DNA of 64,000 nt, taken from NCBI GenBank assembly GCA_943788115.1, contig CALSPA010000012.1, forward strand, positions 124,001 to 188,000, given 5' to 3'. Source of the stretch: an uncultured Flavobacteriales bacterium (GTDB lineage Bacteria > Bacteroidota > Bacteroidia > Flavobacteriales_D > Parvicellaceae). Within the stretch, counting starts at the first letter, position 1, and each line of letters begins with the position of its first letter. This document shows, one piece after another, positions 17,285 through 26,847 of the stretch. Position numbers and translations under genes: made by a program. The notes beneath the pieces are model-generated. The model had not been told where the DNA came from. It did not search any database and saw only the letters and a list, made by a program, of their open reading frames with translations.

Positions 17285-17979
17285 TGAAAATATTCAAACA
17301 CATATTTTTAGATTTAGACAGAACTCTGTGGGATTTCGAAGAGAATTCTAGACAAGAATTAGAGTCAATTTTCAAAAAATTTAAGCTACATCAACTTGGT
17401 ATCTCATTGTCAAATGAATTTATTAAGATTTATAAATCAATAAATGAGGAGTGTTGGGCTTTGTACAGATTAAATAAATTGTCAAAAGAAGATTTAAGAA
17501 GTGTTAGGTTCTTAAAGACATTAGAATATTTTGGTATTTCTGATCATATTCTAGCTGAGCAAATCGGACAAGAATATGTAAATAATTCCGCCAAAAGAAC
17601 AATATTGATTGAAGGGTGTCATGAATTATTAATTTATTTAAAGAATAAATATCAGTTACATATAATTACAAATGGTTTTCAAGAAGTACAGGTTGAAAAA
17701 ATGTCTAATAGTAAATTGACTCCTTATTTTGAGAAGATGATAACTTCAGAATCTGCAGGGTTTAAAAAACCTCGAAAGGAGATTTTTAGTTATTCACTTA
17801 AATTAACTGGGGCTAAACTTTCAGAAAGTGTTATGATTGGGGATGATTTACAAACAGATATTAAAGGAGCTATTAATATTGGAATGAAGAGTATTTACTT
17901 TAATCCAAATAGAAAAAATCATTCTTTTAATGTACTTGCAGATGTCCAAAATTTATTGGAAATAAAATCAATTTTATAG
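17284..17979 (+). CDS. HAD-family nucleotidase, YjjG-like
   Basis: 231 residues. HAD motif I is FLDLDRTLWDFEENS (nucleophile Asp and general acid two residues later), motif II is HIITNGF, the motif III lysine is in SAGFKKPRKEIF, and motif IV is MIGDDLQTDIKGA. The DRTLWDF start and overall length match the YjjG family of non-canonical pyrimidine 5'-nucleotidases, which clean up modified pyrimidine monophosphates. That role fits its position just downstream of upp. Substrate specificity is inferred from the family only. Confidence 0.87.
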   Translation: MKIFKHIFLDLDRTLWDFEENSRQELESIFKKFKLHQLGISLSNEFIKIYKSINEECWALYRLNKLSKEDLRSVRFLKTLEYFGISDHILAEQIGQEYVNNSAKRTILIEGCHELLIYLKNKYQLHIITNGFQEVQVEKMSNSKLTPYFEKMITSESAGFKKPRKEIFSYSLKLTGAKLSESVMIGDDLQTDIKGAINIGMKSIYFNPNRKNHSFNVLADVQNLLEIKSIL

Positions 17980-18057
17980 TTCAGTAGAAGATTTATTTTT
18001 TATTCATCTGTTCATTTGTTAAATTCGCTACCCATTAATATATTAAAATTAGTAAGT

Positions 18058-20321
18058 ATGGTGTTTGATTTAGATATGATAAAAAAGGTTTACGAGTTGT
18101 ATCCTGAAAAGATAAGTGCAATTAGAAAATTAATTGATACACCTTTAACCCTTTCTGAAAAAATACTATACACTCATCTTTGGGACGGATCTGCAGAGAA
18201 AATCTTTAAAAGAGGAGCATCATATGTTGATTTTGCACCAGATAGAGTTGCCATGCAAGATGCAACTGCTCAAATGGCTTTATTGCAATTTATGCAAGCA
18301 GGTAAGTCTAAAGTTGCGGTGCCTTCAACAGCTCATGCAGATCACTTAATACAAGCAAGAATTGGCGCAGACAAAGATTTACAGGAAGGTATTAACAAGA
18401 ATAATGAAGTTTTTAACTTTTTAAGTTCTGTTTGTGATAAATATGGAATTGGTTTTTGGAAACCAGGTGCTGGAATTATTCACCAAGTTGTTTTAGAAAA
18501 TTACGCATTTCCTGGTGGAATGATGATTGGAACAGATTCTCATACTGTTAATGCTGGTGGTTTAGGAATGGTCGCCATTGGTGTTGGTGGTGCTGATGCA
18601 GTTGATGTTATGGCTGGTATGGCTTGGGAACTTAAATTTCCAAAATTAATTGGAGTTAAATTAACGGGTGAATTAAACGGATGGACTGCTCCAAAAGATG
18701 TTATTCTTAAAGTGGCTGGGATTTTAACAGCTAAAGGTGGCACAGGTTGTATTGTAGAGTATTTTGGTGAAGGAGCTAAATCCATGTCTTGTACTGGAAA
18801 AGGAACCATCTGTAACATGGGAGCTGAGATTGGAGCCACTACTTCTACTTTTGGTTATGATGATTCTATGAGAAGGTATTTAAATGCTACAGGTAGAGAA
18901 GAAGTCGTTAAGTTGGCAGATAATATAGCAGAACATCTTACAGGGGATAAAGAGGTTTATGAATCCCCAGAAAAATATTTTGATCAAGTAATTGAAATCA
19001 ACCTTTCCGAATTAACACCACATTTAAATGGTCCTTTTACACCAGATTTAGCCACTCCGGTTGCGGAAATGAAAGTTGCTGCAAAAAATAATGATTGGCC
19101 AACAGAAATAGAGTGGGCATTAATAGGATCATGTACTAATTCTTCTTATGAAGATTTAAGTAGAGCTGCATCTATAGTTGAAGATGCTTTTAGTAAAGGT
19201 GTAAAGCCAAAGGCAATTTTGGGCATTAACCCTGGTTCTGAACAGGTAAGATTTACTGCTGAGCGTGATGGCTTTATGGATAGTTTCAATAAGTTTGAAT
19301 CTGTAAGGATTTTTACAAATGCTTGTGGTCCATGCATTGGTCAATGGGATCGTCCAGGGCAGAAAAGCAAGAAAAAAACTCTATAGTACATTCTTTTAAT
19401 AGAAATTTTAGAAAACGAGCTGATGGTAATCCTAACACTATGGCTTTTGTAACATCTCCGGAAATGGTTGCTGCTATTGCCATCTCAGGGAAATTAGATT
19501 TTAATCCTATTGAAGATTCACTAGTTAACGAATCTGGAGAAGAAGTTAAATTAGCAGTACCAACAGGCTTTGAACTTCCTCTTAAAGGTTTTGATGTTGA
19601 AGATAATGGATATCAAGCACCTGCAATGGATGGCTCATCTGTTAAGGTTGTTGTAAACCCATCTTCCGAAAGATTACAGTTACTTAGTCCCTTTAAACCT
19701 TGGGGTGGTAATAATATTTCAGGGATGAAACTGCTAATTAAAGCGGAAGGTAAATGTACAACTGATCATATTTCTATGGCAGGACCATGGTTAAGATATA
19801 GAGGACATTTAGATAATATTTCAAATAATTGTTTAATAGGAGCTATCAATGCTTTTTCAGGTCAAGCTAATGAAGTAGTTAATCAGCTTACTGGTAGTAA
19901 AGGTGAGGTTCCAGCTGTTGCTAGAGCTTATAAAGCTGCTGGTGTACCTTCAATTGTTGTAGGAGATCATAACTATGGAGAAGGTTCGTCAAGAGAACAT
20001 GCGGCAATGGAGCCTAGACATCTAGGTGTAATAGCTGTTATTGTGAAATCATTTGCGAGAATTCACGAGACTAATTTGAAGAAACAAGGTATGCTTGGTC
20101 TTACTTTTGATGTGGAGTCTGATTATAATAAAATTTTAGAAGATGATACTTTTAGTTTTATTGATTTAGATGCATTTAGCGCAAATAAACCTATTCATTT
20201 AGAATTGTCTCATAGTAATGGTGAGGTTGAGGTAATTAAACTTAACCATACTTTTAATGAACAACAAATAGAGTGGTTTAAAGCTGGTTCAGCTTTGAAT
20301 TTAATAAGTGCTAATATTTAA
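18058..20321 (+). pseudogene. acnA: Aconitate hydratase, one-base frameshift
   Basis: Together the two frames encode about 754 residues of a mitochondrial-type aconitase. The first frame (ATG at 18058, [16 protein letters not shown]) carries [24 protein letters not shown] and the cluster cysteines in [11 protein letters not shown] and [13 protein letters not shown]. The second resumes with [13 protein letters not shown] and contains [15 protein letters not shown]. The shift is at the GGG of 19357-19359: one extra G restores a continuous family match. An in-frame TTG at 18016 lies upstream, but the ATG is preferred. Aconitase isomerises citrate and isocitrate in the TCA cycle; loss would be costly, so a sequence error is likely. 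gene_symbol given by analogy. Confidence 0.93.
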
Positions 20322-20326
20322 AAACA

Positions 20327-20707
20327 TTATGATTCTTCAACTTCAATTATTTTAATTGGAGTATCAAGAATAGTAGAATAGTCTTGCCCTATTTTTTTTA
20401 TGTCATCATCTCCTTCTTCATATTTCCATGTGAAAGAAATATTTTCTTTATTAAATGAGGATTCTATTTTTTGAAGAAGTTTAAGAAAAGCGATAACACT
20501 TGAAGAGGCAATGTAATAAAATTGGCATTCAACTTTTATCTCAGTTTTTTCAGAGCTTAAGCTTTCAACCCAGTTTAAAATAGGAGTATAAAATTGAAGT
20601 ACATTTTCCGGGTAAGAGTTTCCTTTAAAAATAAGTTCGCTCAAATTTTTATTTCCAGTGACTTTAGGTGTGTTTTTCCCTTCTTTTATTGATAAATTTT
20701 CTGTCAA
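20327..20707 (-). CDS. SiaC-family regulatory phosphoprotein (DUF1987)
   Basis: 126 residues, the family's normal size. Visible signature: a strand-rich start with NTPKV, the ISGKSYPEN-like GNSYPENVLQFYTPILNWVE, the YYIASSSVIAFLKLLQKIE segment that carries the phosphorylatable serine/threonine cluster, and WKYEEGDDDIKKIGQDY. In Pseudomonas, SiaC is phosphorylated by the kinase SiaB and dephosphorylated by the phosphatase SiaA; unphosphorylated SiaC activates a diguanylate cyclase. It lies 10 nt downstream of a SiaB-like gene. No SiaA-type phosphatase or cyclase is in the window, so the output is unknown. Confidence 0.85.
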   Translation of the reverse strand: MTENLSIKEGKNTPKVTGNKNLSELIFKGNSYPENVLQFYTPILNWVESLSSEKTEIKVECQFYYIASSSVIAFLKLLQKIESSFNKENISFTWKYEEGDDDIKKIGQDYSTILDTPIKIIEVEES

Positions 20708-20717
20708 AATAAATAAA

Positions 20718-21293
20718 TTAAACTCTATTAAGTGTTAGTTCTACAGAGAAGCATGAGATCTCAGAGTCAATGGCTTCAAAATTAAAGTCTAGATTGTTTT
20801 TAGATTTCATTGCCATAGTTATAAACCCTAACCCTGCACCTCCTTTTTTAGAAATAATGCCATTGGTTAGAGTGGCCACATACATTTCTTTTATTTGATC
20901 AAGATTTGAGGAATTTATTAATTCAATTTTGGAAGAAATAAGCGTAATAATCTTATTAGGAATTAAATTTCCAAATAAGATTTTATAATTCTGCTTATTT
21001 TGAACAATAACTAAACAAGAAGTTTGAACATTATTTGAATCTCTTCCTCCGTGAAGTCTTATGTTTTGTAATCCCTCAACGAGAATGTTAAAGGCTTTTT
21101 TTACAACTACTTTTTTGTCACCAGAATTAATCATTTTTTCTTCAGTCTCAATAGAAATATCATTTACCATTTCTTGAGAAAGTTCGCCAAAATGTGATAC
21201 AAAGACATCAGATTCATCAATGGAATGAATTTTTTTGAAATCCTCGAACTTCAAATTACATATTTCCAAAACTTTTTTTGTAGGTTTCCCCAT
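20718..21293 (-). CDS. SiaB-family protein kinase (DUF6272)
   Basis: 191 residues. It resembles SiaB, a small GHKL-fold kinase. The likely N-box is NILVEGLQNIRLHG around residues 68-82, and the GGAGLGFITMAMKS segment around residue 153 acts as the ATP-binding glycine box. It is followed immediately by a SiaC homologue, the natural substrate in characterised systems. The pair forms a two-gene minus-strand unit after a 150-bp AT-rich gap. The family role is partner-switching regulation of surface behaviour; in this organism that is inference. Confidence 0.85.
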   Translation of the reverse strand: MGKPTKKVLEICNLKFEDFKKIHSIDESDVFVSHFGELSQEMVNDISIETEEKMINSGDKKVVVKKAFNILVEGLQNIRLHGGRDSNNVQTSCLVIVQNKQNYKILFGNLIPNKIITLISSKIELINSSNLDQIKEMYVATLTNGIISKKGGAGLGFITMAMKSKNNLDFNFEAIDSEISCFSVELTLNRV

Positions 21294-21447
21294 TGAATTT
21301 TTCTAGATATTACTAATGTAATAAATTAATTTGTTAATCTTTTAGAATATTTATCTATTGTTACTTAATATCAAATTATTTTACTCAATGCAAGTGTTTT
21401 TTATTTAAACATTTAATTTTATATGATGAGTGACTGATAATTGTAGC

Positions 21448-22326
21448 TTAATTGAATAGTTGAATAATTTTTTTTAGTTCTGCTACATTTTTCTTCTTAT
21501 TAAGTTTCGTATAACTGTACAATAAATTCGTTACAATTCTTCTTATAATTGATATGTTATTACAAGGTGAATAATATTTTGGATCTTGTTTTAATTTTAG
21601 CTCAAAAAGAAAATTATCTATCTCGTTTTGGTACAAAATAGTCCCTTTGCTAAATGGATTAATGTAAAATAAAACCCCATATGAATCTCTAATTTCATTT
21701 GAAGCATTTTGATTGTAATCCTTTTCTAAGTAACCAACTAAAAAATGATTTGGTAGATTAATCCCAGTAATTGGAATTCCAAGTCTTCTAGAAATTTCTA
21801 TATAAAGAATAGATAGCATTAAAGGATTTCCTTTTTTCTTAGTTAAAACTGCATTAAAGTAAGAGTTATCAGGGTTGTGATAGTTAGTTTTGTCTCCCCT
21901 AAATCCATAAATATCAAAAAGTATTTTATTGATAACTTGAATTTTTTCTAATATTGTTAATTCATCATTGAACTGGCTTTCAATATCACAAACTATTTGT
22001 GCTAATAATTCTTCAATTAATCTTAAGTTAATGTTAGGGTATTTATACTTATTTACAATTAAAACTCCCTCTAATAAATTCTCAGGATTCAAGATCCATT
22101 TTCCAAGTTGTTCAAAAACACCTTTTAATTGAATCTCATGAATAATTGATTCTAATCTAAACTGAAATAAATCACCGAAATTTTCTGTTGCCCATGCTTT
22201 TTCTAAATGTGGGATTACTTCAGCACCCATTTCAATTAGCTTGTCTTTTACCTGAAAGAAAATTAATTCATCTGGGTCATCAATAAGGTGAACTAATGCG
22301 CTTATCTCTGTAGGGCTATTCATCAT
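21448..22326 (-). CDS. SirB1-family transglutaminase-like protein
   Basis: 292 residues. The central part contains the SirB1/transglutaminase-like signature: ILFDIYGFRGDKTNYHNPDNSY, then KKGNPLMLSILYIEISRRLGIPITGINLPNHFLVGYL (residues ~170-207). The N-terminal ~100 residues are helical (HEAT-like EVIPHLEKAW) and the C-terminus is helical and basic. The classical transglutaminase cysteine is replaced by the GNP-L-S type sequence, as usual in this family, so it is probably not a protease. Function in Bacteroidota is not established. It stands alone, 44 nt from the neighbouring phosphorylase. Confidence 0.82.
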   Translation of the reverse strand: MMNSPTEISALVHLIDDPDELIFFQVKDKLIEMGAEVIPHLEKAWATENFGDLFQFRLESIIHEIQLKGVFEQLGKWILNPENLLEGVLIVNKYKYPNINLRLIEELLAQIVCDIESQFNDELTILEKIQVINKILFDIYGFRGDKTNYHNPDNSYFNAVLTKKKGNPLMLSILYIEISRRLGIPITGINLPNHFLVGYLEKDYNQNASNEIRDSYGVLFYINPFSKGTILYQNEIDNFLFELKLKQDPKYYSPCNNISIIRRIVTNLLYSYTKLNKKKNVAELKKIIQLFN

Positions 22327-22370
22327 TTTGTTTACGATAAATAGTGAATTTTGTTTAGAAAAAAGAGTGA

Positions 22371-23270
22371 TTATTTTTCTGAAATTCTGTTTAGTACTAA
22401 TTCAATCAGCAGATCAACAGTTTTTTTATAATCTTTAGAATATTCTTTTTTAAATCTATTTGCAATAATTGCACATGTAGTACATGCATTGTGGCCAAGT
22501 AAACCAGCTAATCCGTAAAGAGCCGAGGTTTCCATCTCAAAATTGGTGACTTTTTGATTTTTGAAGTTAAATTGACTTAATTGTTCATTTAAATCGGGAA
22601 CTTCTGTAGCAAGTCTTAGCGACCTTCCTTGAGGGCCGTAAAAGCCGTTGGCTGTTGCAGTAATCCCTTTGTGCATTTCTTTACCTATTCTACTGATAAG
22701 TTCGTTGTTTCCTCTTGTGAAATATGGAATGTTAGCATTTTGTGGCCATTTCATTTGATTAATAAAAGCATTTTTAAGTTCAATTTCATCATTTTCAAAT
22801 GCAGTTTTGTAAAAGCCAAGCAGACCATCAAATCCCAATCCGTAGCTTGAAACAACAAAACTATCGACCGGAATTTCTTCCTGTAATGAGCCGCTTGTTC
22901 CAATCCTAATAATATTTAATTTCTTCTTTTTTTCTTTTGTTTTACGAGTTTTAAAGTCAATGTTTACGCATGCATCAAGCTCGTTTATTGCTATGTCAAT
23001 ATTGTCAGTTCCTATTCCTGTTGATAGTACTGTAATTCTTTTTCCTTTATAATAGCCTGTATGAGTAATGAATTCTCGTTTAGCTACTTTAATTTCAATG
23101 GAATCAAAATGCTTAGAAACTTGTTTTACTCTTTCTTGATCTCCAACAACAATCACATCATCGGCTATATCTGTTGGACATAAGTTAATGTGATAAATTC
23201 TTCCTTGGTCAGTAATTATTAATTCTGAAGCAGCAATAGCAGATGAATGATTAATTGTACTTTCTTTCAT
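22371..23270 (-). CDS. Nucleoside phosphorylase (uridine phosphorylase-like, PNP_UDP_1)
   Basis: 299 residues. Motifs are VVGDQERVKQVSKHFD near the N-terminus, EFITHTGYYKGKRITVLSTGIGTDNIDIAINEL (phosphate and ribose binding), RIGTSGSLQ near residue 123 and the base/ribose contact NFEMETSALYGLAGLLGH near residue 240. The sequence is closer to uridine phosphorylase-type members than to the trimeric PNP at 4611. It degrades nucleosides with phosphate in the cytoplasm for salvage. The specific base is not resolved. Confidence 0.88.
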   Translation of the reverse strand: MKESTINHSSAIAASELIITDQGRIYHINLCPTDIADDVIVVGDQERVKQVSKHFDSIEIKVAKREFITHTGYYKGKRITVLSTGIGTDNIDIAINELDACVNIDFKTRKTKEKKKKLNIIRIGTSGSLQEEIPVDSFVVSSYGLGFDGLLGFYKTAFENDEIELKNAFINQMKWPQNANIPYFTRGNNELISRIGKEMHKGITATANGFYGPQGRSLRLATEVPDLNEQLSQFNFKNQKVTNFEMETSALYGLAGLLGHNACTTCAIIANRFKKEYSKDYKKTVDLLIELVLNRISEK

Positions 23271-23310
23271 TTTTTAAAATTAATTAAAAATGTTTCAATT
23301 AATTTAATTT

Positions 23311-24078
23311 TTAAAGGCTCCCAAACACTTTTTTCAAAACATCTGTTACTCTAGCAATAGGGTCCTTTCTAATTTTAAGTTCTTCTTCTTCAATTAGTTG
23401 AAATAATCCAGTAATTGCTTTTTCGGTAATATAGCTTTTAAGGTCTGTATTGATATCTTCAGAACCTGTTAAAAAAGATGCCGAATTATATGCGCTTGTT
23501 AAAGGTTCCCAGTATTTTGTGAGGTTTACTTTATTAATTGCATTTTCAACTTTAGGGGCGAAAGCTGTTGTTAGTTTTGAAGTAGTTTTGTCTTTTAAAT
23601 ATTTAGTTGCTGCATTGTCGCTGCCTTTTAATATTTCAAAACCATCTCCAATTGACATCTCTTTTATGGCTGAAATGAAAATTGGTGCGGCTTCTTTTGC
23701 TGCTTCTTCAGCAGCTCTATTTAATGTTGTTTCGAATTCTTCCACTTTTTTATCTAGGCCAAGTTGAAGTGCTTTGTCTTTAACTTTTTGAGCATCTGAT
23801 GGAAAAGGCAATCTTATTTTTTCATTTTTTAAAAACCCATCCATTTTTGATGCTTTTCCAGATCCATTATTTATTCCAACAGTTAATGCTTCTTTTAGTC
23901 CAGCAATAACCTCTTCATTTGAAAGTGGGTTAGTAGCATTCCCAGAATTAGATGTATTGTCAATAACTTGATCTTTTACTTTTTTTGAAATCTTATTCAA
24001 GTTAATTTGACTGTTACAATTTGTTAGCGTAAAAGAAAATATCAGTAATAAAATAATGTAGTTAAGTGGGTTTTTCAT
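23311..24078 (-). CDS. DUF4197 domain lipoprotein
   Basis: 255 residues. Residues 1-21 form a lipoprotein signal with FTLTNC at the cleavage site. The mature part matches DUF4197: NEEVIAGLKEALTVGINNG, KIRLPFPSDAQKVKDKALQLG, AAEEAAKEAAPIFISAIKEMSIGDGFEIL and a C-terminal VTDVLKKVFGSL. It is predicted to be anchored in the periplasm or outer membrane. The family is widespread in Bacteroidota and Proteobacteria but has no known function. It lies alone between the phosphorylase and divergent cinA. Confidence 0.88.
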   Translation of the reverse strand: MKNPLNYIILLLIFSFTLTNCNSQINLNKISKKVKDQVIDNTSNSGNATNPLSNEEVIAGLKEALTVGINNGSGKASKMDGFLKNEKIRLPFPSDAQKVKDKALQLGLDKKVEEFETTLNRAAEEAAKEAAPIFISAIKEMSIGDGFEILKGSDNAATKYLKDKTTSKLTTAFAPKVENAINKVNLTKYWEPLTSAYNSASFLTGSEDINTDLKSYITEKAITGLFQLIEEEELKIRKDPIARVTDVLKKVFGSL

Positions 24079-24153
24079 TTTGTATATTTTTGTTTCATTG
24101 TAAACTTAGCAATTATTTTGCCAAACTATTTCTTTAGCATTCAACTATAAACT

Positions 24154-24161
24154 TAATTTTG
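24154..24161 (+). promoter_or_regulatory. Candidate -7 element for cinA
   Basis: TAATTTTG matches TAnnTTTG and is 16 nt before the cinA ATG. A TTTAG at about 24133-24137 is at roughly the right distance for a degenerate -33 element. Confidence 0.45.
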
Positions 24162-24177
24162 TTTTAAACATATACTA

Positions 24178-25419
24178 ATGAAGGCAGAATTAATTACAAT
24201 TGGTGATGAATTACTTATTGGTCAGACTGTTGATACCAACGCGTCTTGGATTGGAGAGCAATTAAATCAATTGGGTATAGATGTGAGTCAGATTTCTTCA
24301 ATTAGAGATGATAGGCAACACATTTTAGACTCATTAGAACTCACTTCTTCTCGTTCACAATTAGTGATATTAACAGGTGGATTAGGTCCTACTAATGATG
24401 ACATTACTAAAAAAACATTGTGCGAATATTTTAATTCAACCCTTATTTTAAATGAAGATGTTTTAGAAAAGATAACAGCTTATTTTCAAAGTAGAGATCT
24501 TGAGATGTTAGAAGTTAATAAAGATCAAGCAATGTTGCCCAATAATTGTGCTATTTTAGATAACAGTAGAGGAACTGCTAGTGGAATGTGGTTTGAAAAA
24601 AATGAAGTTATAGTTATTTCCCTTCCTGGAGTTCCATATGAAATGAAAGGAATTTTTTCAGATGTTATTATTCCTAAATTGAAGGAAAAAAATTTAGTGT
24701 CTAATGTTTTAAATAAAACAATAAAAACACAAGGAATTGGAGAGTCATTCTTAGCAGAAATTATTAAAGATTGGGAGCATGAATTGATTGAGAATGGCCT
24801 AAAATTGGCTTATCTTCCATCTCCTGGAATAGTTAAACTCAGAATCACTGCTTTCGGGAATCGTGAAAATGAATTAAGAAATCTCATAGAAAAATATGTG
24901 CTAAAATTACTTGCTTTAATTCCTGATTATATTTACGGATATGATAAAGATAAATTAGAGCAAGTTGTTGGAGAGTTACTTTCCAAGAAAAACGCTTCAC
25001 TTTCTCTTGCAGAAAGTTGTACTGGAGGTAATTTAGCCCACATGATAACAAGTGTTAGTGGTTCCTCTTCATACTTTAAAGGTTCTATTGTAGCTTATTC
25101 AAATACAGTTAAAACAGATTTTCTTTCTGTTGATTCTCAATTATTAATTAAACATGGTGCTGTAAGTAAACAAGTTGTAGAACAAATGGCAATTGGAGCT
25201 AACTTGAGGTTTGGTACTGATTATTCAATTGCAACCTCAGGGGTTGCTGGTCCTAATGGTGGTACAGAAGATAAGCCTGTTGGTACAGTTTGGATTGCAA
25301 TTGCTGCAGATGAAAAAGTGTATTCTAAAAAATTGACTCTCGGAGATAATAGAGAAAGGAATATTTTAATAAGCAGCTTATCGGCTCTTAACCTACTTAG
25401 ATTAAAACTTTTAGAATAG
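24178..25419 (+). CDS. cinA: CinA family protein (MoCF-like plus nicotinamide-nucleotide amidase domain)
   Basis: 413 residues, two domains. Residues ~1-170 are the COG1058 MoCF-like part (ELITIGDELLIGQTVDTNASWIGEQL, LTGGLGPTNDDITK, LPGVPYEMKGIF). Residues ~255-413 are the PncC amidase domain (LSLAESCTGGNLAHMI, FKGSIVAYSNTVK, ATSGVAGPNGGTEDKPVGTVWIA). It hydrolyses NMN to nicotinate mononucleotide for NAD recycling and the first domain may act as ADP-ribose pyrophosphatase. It is monocistronic, divergent from the DUF4197 gene and convergent with the next gene. Confidence 0.95.
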   Translation: MKAELITIGDELLIGQTVDTNASWIGEQLNQLGIDVSQISSIRDDRQHILDSLELTSSRSQLVILTGGLGPTNDDITKKTLCEYFNSTLILNEDVLEKITAYFQSRDLEMLEVNKDQAMLPNNCAILDNSRGTASGMWFEKNEVIVISLPGVPYEMKGIFSDVIIPKLKEKNLVSNVLNKTIKTQGIGESFLAEIIKDWEHELIENGLKLAYLPSPGIVKLRITAFGNRENELRNLIEKYVLKLLALIPDYIYGYDKDKLEQVVGELLSKKNASLSLAESCTGGNLAHMITSVSGSSSYFKGSIVAYSNTVKTDFLSVDSQLLIKHGAVSKQVVEQMAIGANLRFGTDYSIATSGVAGPNGGTEDKPVGTVWIAIAADEKVYSKKLTLGDNRERNILISSLSALNLLRLKLLE

Positions 25420-25421
25420 GA

Positions 25422-26780
25422 TTATTCTTCAAAAATGCCCAATTCAGAAATATCTATTTTAAATAAATCTGCATCACCTTTAGATTCTATATCGTAGTAA
25501 GCTCCCACATATGCTGTTTTACCATCCTTAGAAATAGAAATGGTTTTTTCTTCAAGAAAAGTGTTTATTGGATAACCAATATTTTTAGGCTCGCTCCATT
25601 TGCCATGTCCGCCTGTGCAGTAGTAAATATCATAGCTTCCAATACTGTTTTCTCTACCATTTGAAGTGAAGAAAAGTACGTTTCCATCTGGGTGAATAAA
25701 AACACATTTTTCATCATTTGCAGAGTTAATCGATGTTCCTAAATTTTCAGGTTCTGTATAAGTTTTACCACTTTTTTTAACATAATATATGTCAGCTAAA
25801 CCAGCCCCTCCTGGACGTTCAGAAACAAAGTAAATGTACTCTCCATCTGCTGTTATACTTGCAGAGCTTTCAAAATAACTGGAGTTAATTTTTTTACTTA
25901 TTTTTTTGTCTTTATTTGCAATTGGCTTAGGTGTTGCCCAACTTCCAGATTTAGCAAGTTTAGAAACATAGATATCTCCACTTCTGGTTACATTGAAAAT
26001 ATTTCTATAGACAAGGAGTGAGTTGTCAGCTGTAAAGCTAAGACCTCCATCATGATATTCAGTATTAACTTTTCCTAGTGTGTTTCTGGGTTCTCCCCAT
26101 TGCTTCAAGTAATCATCCCATTCACATAAATAAATATCTGTATAATACATGTGATCGAAGTTAATGTCTATTGCGCCACCTTTTGTATTAGCTCTTCTAG
26201 ATGTAAATACCATAAAATTACCATCTTGAGAAATACATGGAGCAAATTCTGGAGCACTTGTATTTATGTTGTCTCCCATGTTGGTTATTTCAGCATTGTT
26301 GTTCTCATTAATCGCGGTTGTAGCATATTTGATTTGACTAAGAATTAAATCAACATCATATTCTTTAATAGTAGATTCTTTCGCTCCAGCTTTAAATTTA
26401 CTGATGAATTCTTCAGCTAATTTTAACTCTCCAATTCTATGATAAATGTTCCCCATTAAATAGAGAATGTCAGGATCAACTTCTTTATTTGTGTAATAGG
26501 CTTTAATGACATAATCTTTTGCTTTAGCAAAGTTCTTCATTGCATATTCGCATTGAGCAATTCCAAAATTTGCTTTAGGATTGTCATTGTCGATGGCTAA
26601 AACTTCTTTAAAACTGATAATTGAAGCCCTGTAATTGTATTGATAAAACTTATGTTTACCATCACTAAGTTTAATTTGAATTTTTGTTTTATCAATAATG
26701 GTTTTAGTTGTATCTGTATACTGACTAAATAAATTAAATGTAATTAACGTAACTGAAAGGATAGATACTAAATATTTCAT
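25422..26780 (-). CDS. TPR and PD40 beta-propeller exported protein
   Basis: 452 residues with a signal peptide (residues 1-19, ending FNLFS). Residues ~35-150 are TPR-like helices (YQYNYRASIISFKEVLAI, NPKANFGIAQCEYAMKNFAKAKDY, PDILYLMGNIYHRIGELKLAEEF). The rest holds WD40-like/PD40 blades such as EFAPCISQDGNFMVFTSRR, ESSASITADGEYIYFVSERPG and KCVFIHPDGNVLFFTSNG. This order is common in Bacteroidota OmpA-type and gliding-associated proteins, but here there is no C-terminal OmpA domain. Probably periplasmic, function unknown. Stand-alone minus-strand gene convergent with cinA. Confidence 0.85.
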   Translation of the reverse strand: MKYLVSILSVTLITFNLFSQYTDTTKTIIDKTKIQIKLSDGKHKFYQYNYRASIISFKEVLAIDNDNPKANFGIAQCEYAMKNFAKAKDYVIKAYYTNKEVDPDILYLMGNIYHRIGELKLAEEFISKFKAGAKESTIKEYDVDLILSQIKYATTAINENNNAEITNMGDNINTSAPEFAPCISQDGNFMVFTSRRANTKGGAIDINFDHMYYTDIYLCEWDDYLKQWGEPRNTLGKVNTEYHDGGLSFTADNSLLVYRNIFNVTRSGDIYVSKLAKSGSWATPKPIANKDKKISKKINSSYFESSASITADGEYIYFVSERPGGAGLADIYYVKKSGKTYTEPENLGTSINSANDEKCVFIHPDGNVLFFTSNGRENSIGSYDIYYCTGGHGKWSEPKNIGYPINTFLEEKTISISKDGKTAYVGAYYDIESKGDADLFKIDISELGIFEE

Positions 26781-26847
26781 TATTTTAATTTAAAAAGGGT
26801 GATAAACAAATATAACTAAATTGATGAAGAAATCTCTAGAAAAGCAT

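Noticed and set aside
18540-18839. Minus-strand 99-codon ORF
   Set aside because: Shadow of aconitase; the plus frame has the conserved active-site motifs.
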